From an uncultured Bacilli bacterium (lineage in GTDB: Bacteria > Bacillota_I > Bacilli_A > RF39 > UBA660), in assembly GCA_949879835.1 (NCBI GenBank), contig CATLBU010000003.1, positions 1 through 29,391 on the forward strand: DNA of 29,391 nt. The letters run 5' to 3'. The position numbers and the translations under genes were made by a program. Below, piece after piece: positions 21,272 through 29,387 of the stretch (the first letter of the stretch is position 1; every line of letters starts with the position of its first letter). Under the pieces are notes generated by a model. That model worked only from the letters and a program-made list of their open reading frames with translations. It searched no databases and was not told the origin of the DNA.

Positions 21272-22495
21272 TTAAATATGTCTATGAATAAAATTATCTT
21301 TATTTGATAATTCATTAAATTTACTTATAAATTCATCACTGAAACTATTTAAATCATATAGATCAATACCAAACGATTCTAATACATTTTGAAATGACAT
21401 ATTTTTTGCATTCTCTAAATAATTATTGTAAAATTTACATTTTTGTGCATAATCTAAGTTCATACCATTAAATTTTTCCACAAAACAATATGCATAAATA
21501 AACCTACTTTCATTTGACAAATGTTTACCATTTTCTAAATCATAATTTTGTTTACCTATATAATCGTGTACTAAATCATCACCTGGATAATATTCATTAA
21601 CAAATTTGTCTATCTTTGAAACTACTTCATTCTTATTTAAGCCCATAGAATTAACTAACTCATTAATAAAATCTTCATCAATATCTTTTATTCCTCTAGC
21701 TTTCATAAAATTTTTAAATTCTAATTCATCTATTGCTCTATATGATAGAAAGACAGCTGACCTATATTTATTATATTTAATATTATCAATATCATTATCA
21801 TTCAAAATTCTGATAGCACTATCTGGCTTTTTTTCTTTTATTTGCAAATTATTATTTTTTAAATAATCTAAAAATATATCTTCAGTTAATTCAGATTCAA
21901 TTTCTGCAAATGAATCTATTTTATTATCACTACTAATTTTACAATTATCATCCAAACTTGAAATACCATGACTAATCTCGTGAGCTAAAGTAACTAAAGA
22001 TTGCAAATCATTTTTATAATAAAGTTTTATTCCATCTGTGCTAGTTACAGACCTTTGCTTATCACTGGGTACATTATCATTATATTGAATAAAGTTAGTA
22101 TGTGATAACACAAATTCAACTTTAGTGCTTAAATTAGGATTTATACTTAAGAAAAAGTTTCTAACTATATTCTTCATATATTCAATATCAATATTTGGAA
22201 TTTCATAATCACTCATACTATTTTTTGAAATAAAATTTCCGTCTACGTTTTTGACAATATTATGTGATATACCTAATAAAATATCATTTTCTGATACTGA
22301 ATACTCATTATCATTTAATAATAAACTATATATTTGATTATAATCCCAATATTTATTATTTTTTACGAATTGATACTTATAATTCAATTTACTTATTGCT
22401 TCATTTAATTCCATATTTTCATTTCCATTTTCATATTTAAAATCACTTTTAGCACCAGAAGTAGTACCAAACATTACTTTTACATACTTTGACAT
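21272..22495 (-). CDS. HEXXH-type zinc peptidase-like protein (M3-like)
   Basis: A 407-residue soluble protein without signal peptide or membrane helix. HEISH at residues 172-176 (LVTLAHEISHGISS) is followed about 25 residues later by AEIESELTEDIF (Glu198/200/202). This is the HEXXH...E arrangement of gluzincins such as oligoendopeptidase F (M3). The C-terminal half is helical, as in M3 enzymes. The N-terminal 25 residues (SKYVKVMFGTTSGAKSDFKY) form a separate-looking small strand module. GGTGAATACAA precedes the ATG. It follows the histidine phosphatase gene by 13 bases, likely one transcript. It is very AT-rich with many Asn codons and lies in the stretch next to tRNA-Cys. Peptidase activity is inferred. 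Confidence 0.7.
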   Translation of the reverse strand: MSKYVKVMFGTTSGAKSDFKYENGNENMELNEAISKLNYKYQFVKNNKYWDYNQIYSLLLNDNEYSVSENDILLGISHNIVKNVDGNFISKNSMSDYEIPNIDIEYMKNIVRNFFLSINPNLSTKVEFVLSHTNFIQYNDNVPSDKQRSVTSTDGIKLYYKNDLQSLVTLAHEISHGISSLDDNCKISSDNKIDSFAEIESELTEDIFLDYLKNNNLQIKEKKPDSAIRILNDNDIDNIKYNKYRSAVFLSYRAIDELEFKNFMKARGIKDIDEDFINELVNSMGLNKNEVVSKIDKFVNEYYPGDDLVHDYIGKQNYDLENGKHLSNESRFIYAYCFVEKFNGMNLDYAQKCKFYNNYLENAKNMSFQNVLESFGIDLYDLNSFSDEFISKFNELSNKDNFIHRHI

Positions 22496-22508
22496 TTGTA
22501 TTCACCAA

Positions 22509-23141
22509 CTAATCAAGTTTAATATTTTCAATATTAATTACTTTATTATTATCAAATTCAATTTTATAAACACTAGGATTTTTAGGGGTTCCATTTAAAA
22601 TAATATTATCTTTATATCTAATATCAAATGTTTTACCGTCAAAAGTAAATGTATCACAAATAGTTTTTAAATATGATAATAGAATAATACCATGCATAAC
22701 TATTGCAATTTTATTACTATCATTATTTAATAAATCATTTATAAATGATTTAAATCTAGTATCTAATTCATTTAAAGATTCTCCATCTTCAATTTTTAGA
22801 TTTTTATTTTCAAAAGAATTTTTAGTAAAATCTTTGGGCAATTCACTTAAACAACCAATACCGAATTTCCTTTCATTTATTCTTTTGTCTAATTTAATTT
22901 TTAAATTATTACTTTCTGCTAAATACTTTGTAGTTTCTATTGCACGAGATGAATTACTAGCATATATTTCATTAATACCTTTTAATTCATTTACATTACA
23001 CAATTTCTTTGCATTTTCTTCTCCTAGTGGAGATAATATCATATTTCTATTATATTCTTCCCATAATACGTTATCACGATCAGAATAATTATCTATTTCA
23101 ACAAATGGTGCTGAATGTCTTATCAAGTATATAGTTTTCAT
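22509..23141 (-). CDS. Histidine phosphatase superfamily protein
   Basis: A 210-residue protein of the phosphoglycerate-mutase-like fold. The phospho-accepting motif is LIRHSAP (Arg8, His9), with Ser in place of the usual Gly. The second arginine lies in SNSSRAIETTKYL, Glu in INERKFGIG, and the second histidine in IAIVMHGIILLSYL. All core residues are present, so it should be a phosphatase; the substrate is unknown. A TATAAT lies upstream but no clear -35, and the ribosome site is weak. It heads a two-gene unit with the HEXXH protein. Confidence 0.87.
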   Translation of the reverse strand: MKTIYLIRHSAPFVEIDNYSDRDNVLWEEYNRNMILSPLGEENAKKLCNVNELKGINEIYASNSSRAIETTKYLAESNNLKIKLDKRINERKFGIGCLSELPKDFTKNSFENKNLKIEDGESLNELDTRFKSFINDLLNNDSNKIAIVMHGIILLSYLKTICDTFTFDGKTFDIRYKDNIILNGTPKNPSVYKIEFDNNKVINIENIKLD

Positions 23142-23300
23142 AAAATCACGTACCTTTCTTATATGATTATATCATTAATTTAATTTTTTCCATAATAATT
23201 TGAGTTTAGGTAAAACAAAAAGAATAGAAACTGCAAATTCTTTAATAAGATATCACATAATAATCAAATATTATCATTTTAGATTAAATTAATATAAGGA

Positions 23301-24044
23301 TTATTTTTTAACAAGCACTAGTTTTTCTTCACTATTAATAGAGGTATTATTCTTCATAGTCTGTAAAAATTCTAAATTATTTGCTGCTATATGCATATTT
23401 TTATCATTATAAACTACTCCACCAGCCTTTTCTACAATAAACTCTCCTGGTATGTAATCCCATGAAGTATCCCATACAAAATTTGTTGCACTTAATTTTC
23501 CAGCCGCCACCCATGCAAAGTTGACAGCCGCACAGAAAAAATCACGACAATGCATGCTAATTTCCTTCATCTTAAATTGACCATTTATCTTTCCAGGACC
23601 CTCAACAGTATAAATTCCTCTATGTATATCCCATGAATTAACAGATATTGGTTTATCATTTAAAAATGCTCCATTTTCATCAGCATAATAAAGTTCATTT
23701 AATCTTGGTAAGTAGATTACTGCAGCACAAGTTTTTTTATTCTTTATACAGGCTACCTGAATTCCCCATAAGGGAATACCGTGAGCAAAATTAATAGTTC
23801 CATCAAGTGGATCTATTATAAAACAATTATCTGTCAGATTCTCCTTATTATAAGTTTCTTCGCTAACAATAGAAAAATCAGAATAATTCTCTTTTATCTT
23901 ATAAATCATATAATTTTCTATTTCTAAATCAAAATCAGTTACTAAGTCTCCATTTTCATCCTTTACTCTTATTTCAAACTCGTCGTTGATTAGTTTACTT
24001 GCACCTTTCACTAATTCTATTAAAAACTTTAATTCCTTTGTCAT
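23301..24044 (-). CDS. Inositol monophosphatase family protein
   Basis: A 247-residue Mg-dependent phosphatase of the IMPase/SuhB/CysQ family. Metal ligands are Glu62 (SEET), Asp78 and Asp81 in IDPLDGTINFAHG, and Asp192 in WDTSWDYIPG. The DLVTDFDLEIE segment near residue 33 is typical. The usual WDVAAG reads WDTSWDY, so substrate choice may differ. GGAGG precedes the ATG. The next phosphatase gene is 159 bases downstream on the same strand. Possible roles are inositol-, sugar- or nucleotide-phosphate hydrolysis; the sequence does not decide. Confidence 0.9.
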   Translation of the reverse strand: MTKELKFLIELVKGASKLINDEFEIRVKDENGDLVTDFDLEIENYMIYKIKENYSDFSIVSEETYNKENLTDNCFIIDPLDGTINFAHGIPLWGIQVACIKNKKTCAAVIYLPRLNELYYADENGAFLNDKPISVNSWDIHRGIYTVEGPGKINGQFKMKEISMHCRDFFCAAVNFAWVAAGKLSATNFVWDTSWDYIPGEFIVEKAGGVVYNDKNMHIAANNLEFLQTMKNNTSINSEEKLVLVKK

Positions 24045-24063
24045 TTTAAATCCTCCATAATTT

Positions 24064-24100
24064 AAAAAATATCAATCAAAAACTATAATTGATATTTTTT
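24064..24100. terminator. Terminator after the SPFH gene
   Basis: AAAAAATATCAAT (24064-24076) and ATTGATATTTTTT (24088-24100) are exact reverse complements with an 11-base loop. On the minus strand it ends the SPFH transcript just before the inositol-phosphatase gene. Confidence 0.75.
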
Positions 24101-24110
24101 ATTATTTTAA

Positions 24111-25001
24111 TCATTTTTTTGTTTTATCTAACATCTCGCTAACAGTTGTACCTAATGTAGCTAAGTTTTGTAACTCCGACGGAATAATAATTTTTGTTGC
24201 TTGCCCATTTGCAATATTACCAAGTGCTTCTAAACTTTTTAAAGTAAGGACTGTATTATCTGCTTTTGCTTCTTTCAAAAGCCTAATCCCATCTGCTTCT
24301 GCCTGTTTTAACTTTAACATAGCTTCTGCTTCTCCCTCAGCGATTCTAATTTGGGATTCTTTATCCGCTTCGGCCCTTAATATAGCACTTTCTTTTTCAC
24401 CTTCGGCAATTAAAATGCTAGATTTTTTTTCACCTTCTGCCTGTAATATCTTCTCACGACGCTCACGTTCTGCACGCATTTGCTTCTCCATCGCTTCTTG
24501 AATATCACGAGGTGGAATAATATTTTTAACTTCCACTCTATTTACTTTAATTCCCCAAGGATCTGTGGCTTCATCCAAAATAGAACGCATTTTAGAATTA
24601 ATAATATCTCTAGATGTTAACGTTTGATCTAATTCTAATTCTCCAATTAAATTACGAAGGGTTGTTGCTGTTAGGTTTTCGATTGCACTAATTGGATTTT
24701 CTACCCCATATGTATATAACTTTGCATCAGTTATTTGATAATAAACAACTGTATCAATTTGCATCGTTACATTATCCTTAGTAATGACTGGTTGTGGAGC
24801 AAAATCTTTTACAATTTCTTTTAATGTAACTGCATTAGCAATCCTGTCAATAAAAGGAATCTTTACATGTAAACCATTTCCCCATGTTTTATAATATGAC
24901 CCTAAACGTTCTAATACATAACTTTTTGCCTGTGGCACAATCTTAATGTTGGGGATAACAAAAATAATTACTAATATAAAAATAATAAATAAAAAACTCA
25001 T
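24111..25001 (-). CDS. SPFH/Band 7 membrane scaffold protein (stomatin/QmcA-like)
   Basis: A 296-residue protein with an N-terminal membrane helix (residues 2-18) and an SPFH domain. Family strings include VPQAKSYVLERLGSYYKTWG, GLHVKIPFIDRIA and LRNLIGELELDQTLTSRD. A long coiled coil rich in Ala/Glu (residues about 165-240, repeated AEGEKES- and AEADKES-type units) drives oligomer formation. The C-terminus ends in a short soluble part. Such proteins form ring-like assemblies on membranes and often control proteases. It begins five bases after nfeD, the classic partner pair. Confidence 0.93.
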   Translation of the reverse strand: MSFLFIIFILVIIFVIPNIKIVPQAKSYVLERLGSYYKTWGNGLHVKIPFIDRIANAVTLKEIVKDFAPQPVITKDNVTMQIDTVVYYQITDAKLYTYGVENPISAIENLTATTLRNLIGELELDQTLTSRDIINSKMRSILDEATDPWGIKVNRVEVKNIIPPRDIQEAMEKQMRAERERREKILQAEGEKKSSILIAEGEKESAILRAEADKESQIRIAEGEAEAMLKLKQAEADGIRLLKEAKADNTVLTLKSLEALGNIANGQATKIIIPSELQNLATLGTTVSEMLDKTKK

Positions 25002-25005
25002 AATC

Positions 25006-25437
25006 TTAATCCTCCCATTTCTCTACTTTTAGTTTTACACCATCTATGTCTAGTATTTTAACAATACTATTTACTTGAATCATCTCATTAGAAATTGCTG
25101 TCCATCTTTTACCATCTACCCTTACTTCTCCAGCCTTTGTTTTTGTAATCTTTTCTGTAACAATTCCTTGCATTCCAACTACTCGGTCCAAATTTGTTTT
25201 ATAATTTTTAGGTTTAATAACTTTATTAAGCCAAGATCTCGTTGTAACTAATAAAATAATTCCTAAAATTACAAATACTCCAAATTGAATTAAAAAATTA
25301 TCTATAAAGAAAGATAAGACTAAGGATACAAGTGCACTTGCTACAAACCATATTGTAACCAAGTTAATAGTTATTACTTCTATAAATCCTAATAAAATAA
25401 TAATAAATAGCCAAGCATAAAACATAATATCACCCAC
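25006..25437 (-). CDS. NfeD-like membrane protein (short form)
   Basis: A 143-residue protein with three to four hydrophobic helices in residues 4-66. It ends in a C-terminal OB-fold (about 85-143: VVGMQGIVTEKITKTKAGEV, then RVDGKRWTAISN). This is the short NfeD form, lacking the ClpP-like protease domain. It works with the adjacent SPFH protein in membrane organisation. GGGTGATATT precedes the ATG, and a good promoter lies directly upstream. Confidence 0.9.
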   Translation of the reverse strand: MGDIMFYAWLFIIILLGFIEVITINLVTIWFVASALVSLVLSFFIDNFLIQFGVFVILGIILLVTTRSWLNKVIKPKNYKTNLDRVVGMQGIVTEKITKTKAGEVRVDGKRWTAISNEMIQVNSIVKILDIDGVKLKVEKWED

Positions 25438-25441
25438 TTAA

Positions 25442-25470
25442 AGTATACTATTTTTATTTTAAAAATACAA
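25442..25470 (-). promoter_or_regulatory. Promoter of nfeD-SPFH
   Basis: On the minus strand: TTGTAT (25465-25470), exactly 17 bases, TATACT (25442-25447). It is tucked between the preceding terminator and the nfeD start. Confidence 0.65.
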
Positions 25471-25471
25471 C

Positions 25472-25494
25472 AAAAAAAGAAGATTTCTCTTCTT
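25472..25494 (-). terminator. Terminator of the coiled-coil gene
   Basis: On the minus strand AAGAAGA-GAAA-TCTTCTT (25477-25494) is followed by a T-run. It is a perfect 7-bp stem with a GNRA loop, starting just after the stop codon. Confidence 0.85.
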
Positions 25495-25495
25495 G

Positions 25496-26623
25496 TTATT
25501 GTCCTTTCTTTGTGTAAGCTGATCCCTTTTCTGGAGAACCTTCTGCTTGTGTTTCACCAAAATTTACAACTTCGTTCATTTTTTGCATGAGTTCTGTATA
25601 TTGATTAAACTGTGTTTGAACTGCAGATAGCTCTGTTTTCATATCAGTAACTTCTGCACTTAAAGAAGATACTTTCTCCTCCAATTGTTGATTTTCTAGT
25701 TGCAACTTACGATTTTTATCTTTTTCTTGTTGAAGTTCTTCTTCTAATTGACTATCTTTATCTGAACCTTTTGATTTCAATTCTTCATTCTCTTGTTTCA
25801 GATCTTGATTTTCTTGTTCTAAATTCTCGTTTTTTTCTTTCAAAACTTCAATTTCTTGTTTTAAAGCATCGTTTTCCTTTGCTTTTGTTTTGATACTATT
25901 CTTTTCCAACTGTATATTTTTGTTTGCCTCTTTAATTTTTTTATTAGCTTCTTCTTTGGTAAAGTTTAACATATCTTCAAGTTCTGTTGTATAAGCTTCC
26001 GTGTCCTCTTTCTGTTGTTGATATTGTTTTATAAAAAGATTAAAAGCTGTTTGTAAATTTTCTATAGGATCTACTACTTCTTCCTTTTGGGTTCCTGTTA
26101 TTCCACCAGAAGATTCGGTATCTAAATTGTCTGTAGTTGTATTTGAATTACTATTTTTAAAACCAGGAAATATAGATTTTTTTTCTTCTGCTTTTTTCTC
26201 TTTCTCTTCTTTAGTTTGTTCCAAAACTTCTAATTTCTTTTCTTTTTTATCTATATTAGCTTGTATTTTATCTTTTCTCTTACCAAGAGTCTCTATATCT
26301 CTTATAACTTTATCATGGTTAACTAGATATTTTTTATATTCAGATAATTCTAATGGGGGTTCTTTACTTGTTATATCAGTAGCAATATTTTTAACAGATT
26401 GATTTAATTCTTCAATTTGCTGATTCAATGAAGAAATCTCATCATTTTTGTCTTCAATCTCTTTTCTCGTTGATTCAATTTTAGAGTCTAAAAAAGCAGG
26501 TTTTCTAAGTTTATATATTTTCTGCATAATACCGCAACTAGTTGTACTTACACTACTTTTTCTTGCATTGCCAAAAGGAGATCTTATTGGTTTCTTCAAT
26601 AAAGTAATAAATTCATATTTCAT
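25496..26623 (-). CDS. Long coiled-coil protein of unknown function
   Basis: A 375-residue protein, family not recognised. After a basic N-terminus with Ser/Thr and Cys (RSPFGNARKSSVSTTSCGIM), residues about 45-145 and 190-350 are nearly continuous coiled coil (Glu, Lys, Gln, Asn, Leu heptads). A low-complexity Ser/Thr/Asn-rich hinge lies between, near 150-185. There is no signal peptide or membrane helix, so it is probably a cytoplasmic scaffold or cytoskeletal-type protein. Its ATG overlaps the stop of the DUF1292 gene (TAATG), so translation is coupled. Matches to other coiled coils would be uninformative because of composition. Confidence 0.8.
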   Translation of the reverse strand: MKYEFITLLKKPIRSPFGNARKSSVSTTSCGIMQKIYKLRKPAFLDSKIESTRKEIEDKNDEISSLNQQIEELNQSVKNIATDITSKEPPLELSEYKKYLVNHDKVIRDIETLGKRKDKIQANIDKKEKKLEVLEQTKEEKEKKAEEKKSIFPGFKNSNSNTTTDNLDTESSGGITGTQKEEVVDPIENLQTAFNLFIKQYQQQKEDTEAYTTELEDMLNFTKEEANKKIKEANKNIQLEKNSIKTKAKENDALKQEIEVLKEKNENLEQENQDLKQENEELKSKGSDKDSQLEEELQQEKDKNRKLQLENQQLEEKVSSLSAEVTDMKTELSAVQTQFNQYTELMQKMNEVVNFGETQAEGSPEKGSAYTKKGQ

Positions 26624-26904
26624 TATTCAACTGTCTCCTTTCCATTAACAACAACATGTCTCATAACTTCTTTTACCATTGACCATTCTTGATCATCTAC
26701 TATATTTTCTATTTTATATCCAGATTCCGTTTCAATTAATATCGCACTATAAATAACCATATTATTCATATCCTTTTCATTAAGTGTATAAATAATATAA
26801 TTTTTTGATGGTGTTCCTGCTTTAAAACACATAACAACTTCTGCTTCTTGCTCTTTTCCTGTTTCATCTATAAAAGTAATAAACTCTTTCTCTTCGTTTT
26901 TCAT
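26623..26904 (-). CDS. DUF1292 domain protein (YrzB-like)
   Basis: A 93-residue acidic protein: EFITFIDETGKEQEAEVVMC, then FKAGTPSKNYIIYTLNEKDM, then the EWSMVKEVM closing helix. This is the DUF1292 pattern, normally about 90 residues, of unknown function. In many Bacilli it sits with ruvX/mutS2-type genes; here it is paired with a coiled-coil gene. AGGAGGAG precedes the ATG, with a good promoter upstream. Confidence 0.87.
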   Translation of the reverse strand: MKNEEKEFITFIDETGKEQEAEVVMCFKAGTPSKNYIIYTLNEKDMNNMVIYSAILIETESGYKIENIVDDQEWSMVKEVMRHVVVNGKETVE

Positions 26905-26932
26905 GGTCTCCTCCTAACCTATTATCTATAAT

Positions 26933-26961
26933 ATCATAACATAAATATATATCTTTTTCAA
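26933..26961 (-). promoter_or_regulatory. Promoter of the DUF1292/coiled-coil pair
   Basis: On the minus strand: TTGAAA (26956-26961), exactly 17 bases, TATGAT (26933-26938). It starts about 25 bases before the ribosome site. Confidence 0.65.
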
Positions 26962-27039
26962 CGAAAATTAAAAATATTTATCCATTAAAAAAATTTTCTC
27001 CAGTTTTTAAAAATTTATTAATCGCCAAAACTAGAAAAA

Positions 27040-27063
27040 ATTAGCTTCGATGGATTAGCTTCG
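27040..27063. repeat. Short direct repeat over the dehydrogenase stop codon
   Basis: ATTAGCTTCG occurs at 27040-27049 and again at 27054-27063, a 14-base period. The right copy contains the last codons and stop of the dehydrogenase gene. It looks like a small slippage duplication. No clear terminator stem is visible in 26962-27039. Confidence 0.6.
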
Positions 27064-27804
27064 TGCAGCTCCATCTACACTTAAAACAACACCTGTAATA
27101 TAATCTGCCATATCACTTGCTAGAAAAAGAAAAGCATTCGCAATATCTCTTGGTTCTCCAATTCTTCCAAGAGGAATGGACTCGATCAATGGTCTTATCA
27201 TTTCATCAGAAAGAGATGCTACCATATCTGTATTAGTAATACCAGGAGCAACTGCATTTACTCTAATTCCATAAGGTGCAAGCTCTCTAGCCAAAGATTT
27301 TGTAAATCCATTCACAGCAAATTTACTAGTGGGATATCCTACTCCCGAAGGTTGTCCGTAAATACTAACCATAGAACTAGTATTCAATATTACTCCTTTA
27401 TGGTTTTTTTTCATATAAGGAATAACCGCTTTCGATACATTAAACATAGCATTTACATTTAAATCCATAACATTCTCAAACTCTTCTAAAGAGGTCTCCT
27501 CTATTTTTTTATTTGCTGATATTCCTGCATTATTAATTAAAATATCAATATGCCCATACTGATGATGAATATCCGCTATCGCCTGGTTTATTTCCTCTAA
27601 ATTATTTAAATCTGGATAATATCCTTCTACTTCTATTTTTTCCTTTTTCAACGTTTGAATAGCCTTATCAACCGTTTCCTTTCTAGATCCAAAAAGGATT
27701 ACCTCAGCATGATTTTCTTTAAAAACTCTAACCGTTTCTAGACCAATTCCTCTAGTTCCCCCAGTAATAATAACAACTTTATTTTCTAAATTCAAATTAC
27801 TCAT
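27055..27804 (-). CDS. Short-chain dehydrogenase/reductase (FabG-like)
   Basis: A 249-residue NAD(P)-dependent oxidoreductase. TGGTRGIG (residues 14-21) binds the cofactor. The catalytic set is Ser143/144 (NTSSM), Tyr157 and Lys161 (YPTSK), with Asn116. NNAG near residue 91 and the C-terminal ITGVVLSVDGA are typical. It could be 3-oxoacyl-ACP reductase, but no other fatty-acid genes are near, so the substrate is open. I chose ATG at 27804 after AAAGGATAGGGAG; the open frame upstream runs back over the rubredoxin gene and is not used. It begins 16 bases after the flavin reductase-rubredoxin gene. Confidence 0.92.
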   Translation of the reverse strand: MSNLNLENKVVIITGGTRGIGLETVRVFKENHAEVILFGSRKETVDKAIQTLKKEKIEVEGYYPDLNNLEEINQAIADIHHQYGHIDILINNAGISANKKIEETSLEEFENVMDLNVNAMFNVSKAVIPYMKKNHKGVILNTSSMVSIYGQPSGVGYPTSKFAVNGFTKSLARELAPYGIRVNAVAPGITNTDMVASLSDEMIRPLIESIPLGRIGEPRDIANAFLFLASDMADYITGVVLSVDGAARS

Positions 27805-27820
27805 CTCCCTATCCTTTATT

Positions 27821-28417
27821 TTACTTTCTCTCAAACATATCTTTATCCACTCCACATGCAGGACATCGAAAATCATTTGGGAGTGTTTCACCATAATATA
27901 CATACCCACATACACTGCAAATCCAAACAGTTTGATTTTTCTGAGTAGTTACTTTTAATAAATCATCTTTATGTTCTTGATAATAGGCATATGTCATAGG
28001 TATCTGCTCTTTCAATACATCTGCCTCTATCATTTTACCAATAAATAATGTATGTGTGTTCGTATTGATAGTATCTACAACTTCGCATACTATATATCCC
28101 AAAGAATCTTCGACAACTGGCACCCCTTCTACTTCAAATGTAGATACTTGATCATATTTATTAATATTCCTCATAGAATTTAAACCAAATATTTTGATAA
28201 TATCTGGATTTATATCTTCTCCAATAACGGATAATGCAAATCGTTGGTTTTTTACTAGTAACTCATTGGTATAATTACTTTTCATAACTGCTACCGATAT
28301 ATAAGGATTATCCCCTGCACTTACTTGAGATACTGCATCTACAATACATCCCCCACCATTTGTAGTTAAAACATACATTCCCTGTGATATTTTTCTGGTA
28401 ATTTTTTTATTTTTCAA
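27821..28417 (-). CDS. Flavin reductase-rubredoxin fusion (high-molecular-weight rubredoxin)
   Basis: A 198-residue redox protein. Residues 1-150 are a flavin reductase-like FMN-binding domain ([20 protein letters not shown], then [16 protein letters not shown], then HTLFIGKM). Residues 165-198 are a complete rubredoxin with Cys167, Cys170, Cys185 and Cys188 ([19 protein letters not shown]). Such fusions move electrons from NADH to flavodiiron proteins or other partners that remove oxygen or NO in anaerobes. The start is TTG at 28417, eight bases after GGGGAGGA; an ATG inside that spacer is out of frame and stops quickly. It suggests an anaerobe with oxidative-stress defence. Confidence 0.93.
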   Translation of the reverse strand: MKNKKITRKISQGMYVLTTNGGGCIVDAVSQVSAGDNPYISVAVMKSNYTNELLVKNQRFALSVIGEDINPDIIKIFGLNSMRNINKYDQVSTFEVEGVPVVEDSLGYIVCEVVDTINTNTHTLFIGKMIEADVLKEQIPMTYAYYQEHKDDLLKVTTQKNQTVWICSVCGYVYYGETLPNDFRCPACGVDKDMFERK

Positions 28418-28559
28418 TTTCCATTCCTCCCCTTTACTTTACTATGATTTATAATTCAAATCTATCTTCTTCATCTAGTAAACCTATTCTATTACTACAT
28501 AAAAGTATATCACAAAATTCAATATTATAAAACTTTTGTGTTTTTCTCCCTTAATATGA

Positions 28560-28585
28560 AAATAAAAAAGACAAAACTGTCTTTT
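28560..28585 (-). terminator. Terminator of the zinc-ribbon gene
   Basis: On the minus strand AAAAGACA-GTTT-TGTCTTTT followed by more Ts. The stem is perfect and starts on the stop codon at 28584. Confidence 0.8.
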
Positions 28586-29387
28586 ATTTGGTTTGGTCAT
28601 TCATGTAATTATTTGCTAACCTTTTAAGCTGATAGGATACTCCTATTTTTTCTATTTGTTTAGAATCGAAATCAGATTCAGTTAATTTGCTCCAATCATT
28701 TTGATAATGTTCTAACAGTAGCTTTCCAGCTTCATAGGTTGTTAAAGGGGAATCTGTATATTCTAAAAAGGAATGGCCTGGAATATAAAAATAATTGTTA
28801 TGGAATAATTCCTGATTTGAAATGTGAATCACGTTATCAATAGAGCATACTTCTTTATCCACTAAACTATAATCAGATTGTATAATTGGACCCACAAATT
28901 GTGAAAAAAGTATCAAACTTTGGTCTATATTTTGGATGTTTAAATGGATAAAGGATTTATATATTTTCAATATTTGAAGATCACGAGGATCACAAAAATT
29001 TGCATTGTCCAAATTTTTTAATTTCTCTAAATAATTCTTAGTAATCATTTCATTCGATAAATGGGAAATTTCAATTGTTCCCAACTTTAATTGTTCCAAA
29101 ACATATTGTAACTTACCCTCTAAATCAATTAAAGTATTTAAATCTAGATTCTCTTCTGCTTCTTCTGAAAAAAATAAAGAAAAAATTTTTCTCATTTTAG
29201 TAACCGATGATAAATTTAGATAATCTTTTGATATCATCAATTGTCGTAAACTATGACATCTCTGTAACAAATTTTCTAACTCATTTATCTCCTCAAAATT
29301 CAATCCTGTATCTTTATCTAAAGTCTTTCTACAAGTCCAACAATAGTTCATTCTACTACTTTGATTACCACATATTAAACATTTCAT
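28584..29387 (-). CDS. Zinc-ribbon protein of unknown function
   Basis: A 267-residue soluble protein, family not recognised. The N-terminus is a four-Cys zinc ribbon: Cys3, Cys6, Cys16, Cys19 (KCLICG, then YCWTCRK). The rest is helical and acidic, with a mid segment ISHLSNEMITKNYLEKL and a C-terminal part (YEAGKLLLEHYQNDWSKL). There is no membrane helix. ATG at 29387 is four bases from the window edge, so the ribosome site and any promoter cannot be seen; a start further upstream cannot be excluded. The gene ends in a good terminator. It may bind nucleic acid or a partner protein through the ribbon; this is a guess from the fold only. Confidence 0.75.
   Translation of the reverse strand: MKCLICGNQSSRMNYCWTCRKTLDKDTGLNFEEINELENLLQRCHSLRQLMISKDYLNLSSVTKMRKIFSLFFSEEAEENLDLNTLIDLEGKLQYVLEQLKLGTIEISHLSNEMITKNYLEKLKNLDNANFCDPRDLQILKIYKSFIHLNIQNIDQSLILFSQFVGPIIQSDYSLVDKEVCSIDNVIHISNQELFHNNYFYIPGHSFLEYTDSPLTTYEAGKLLLEHYQNDWSKLTESDFDSKQIEKIGVSYQLKRLANNYMNDQTK

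Noticed and set aside
27805..27915. N-terminal extension of the short-chain dehydrogenase by 37 residues
   Set aside because: The extension overlaps the rubredoxin coding region and does not resemble the family; ATG at 27804 has a proper ribosome site and the family N-terminus.
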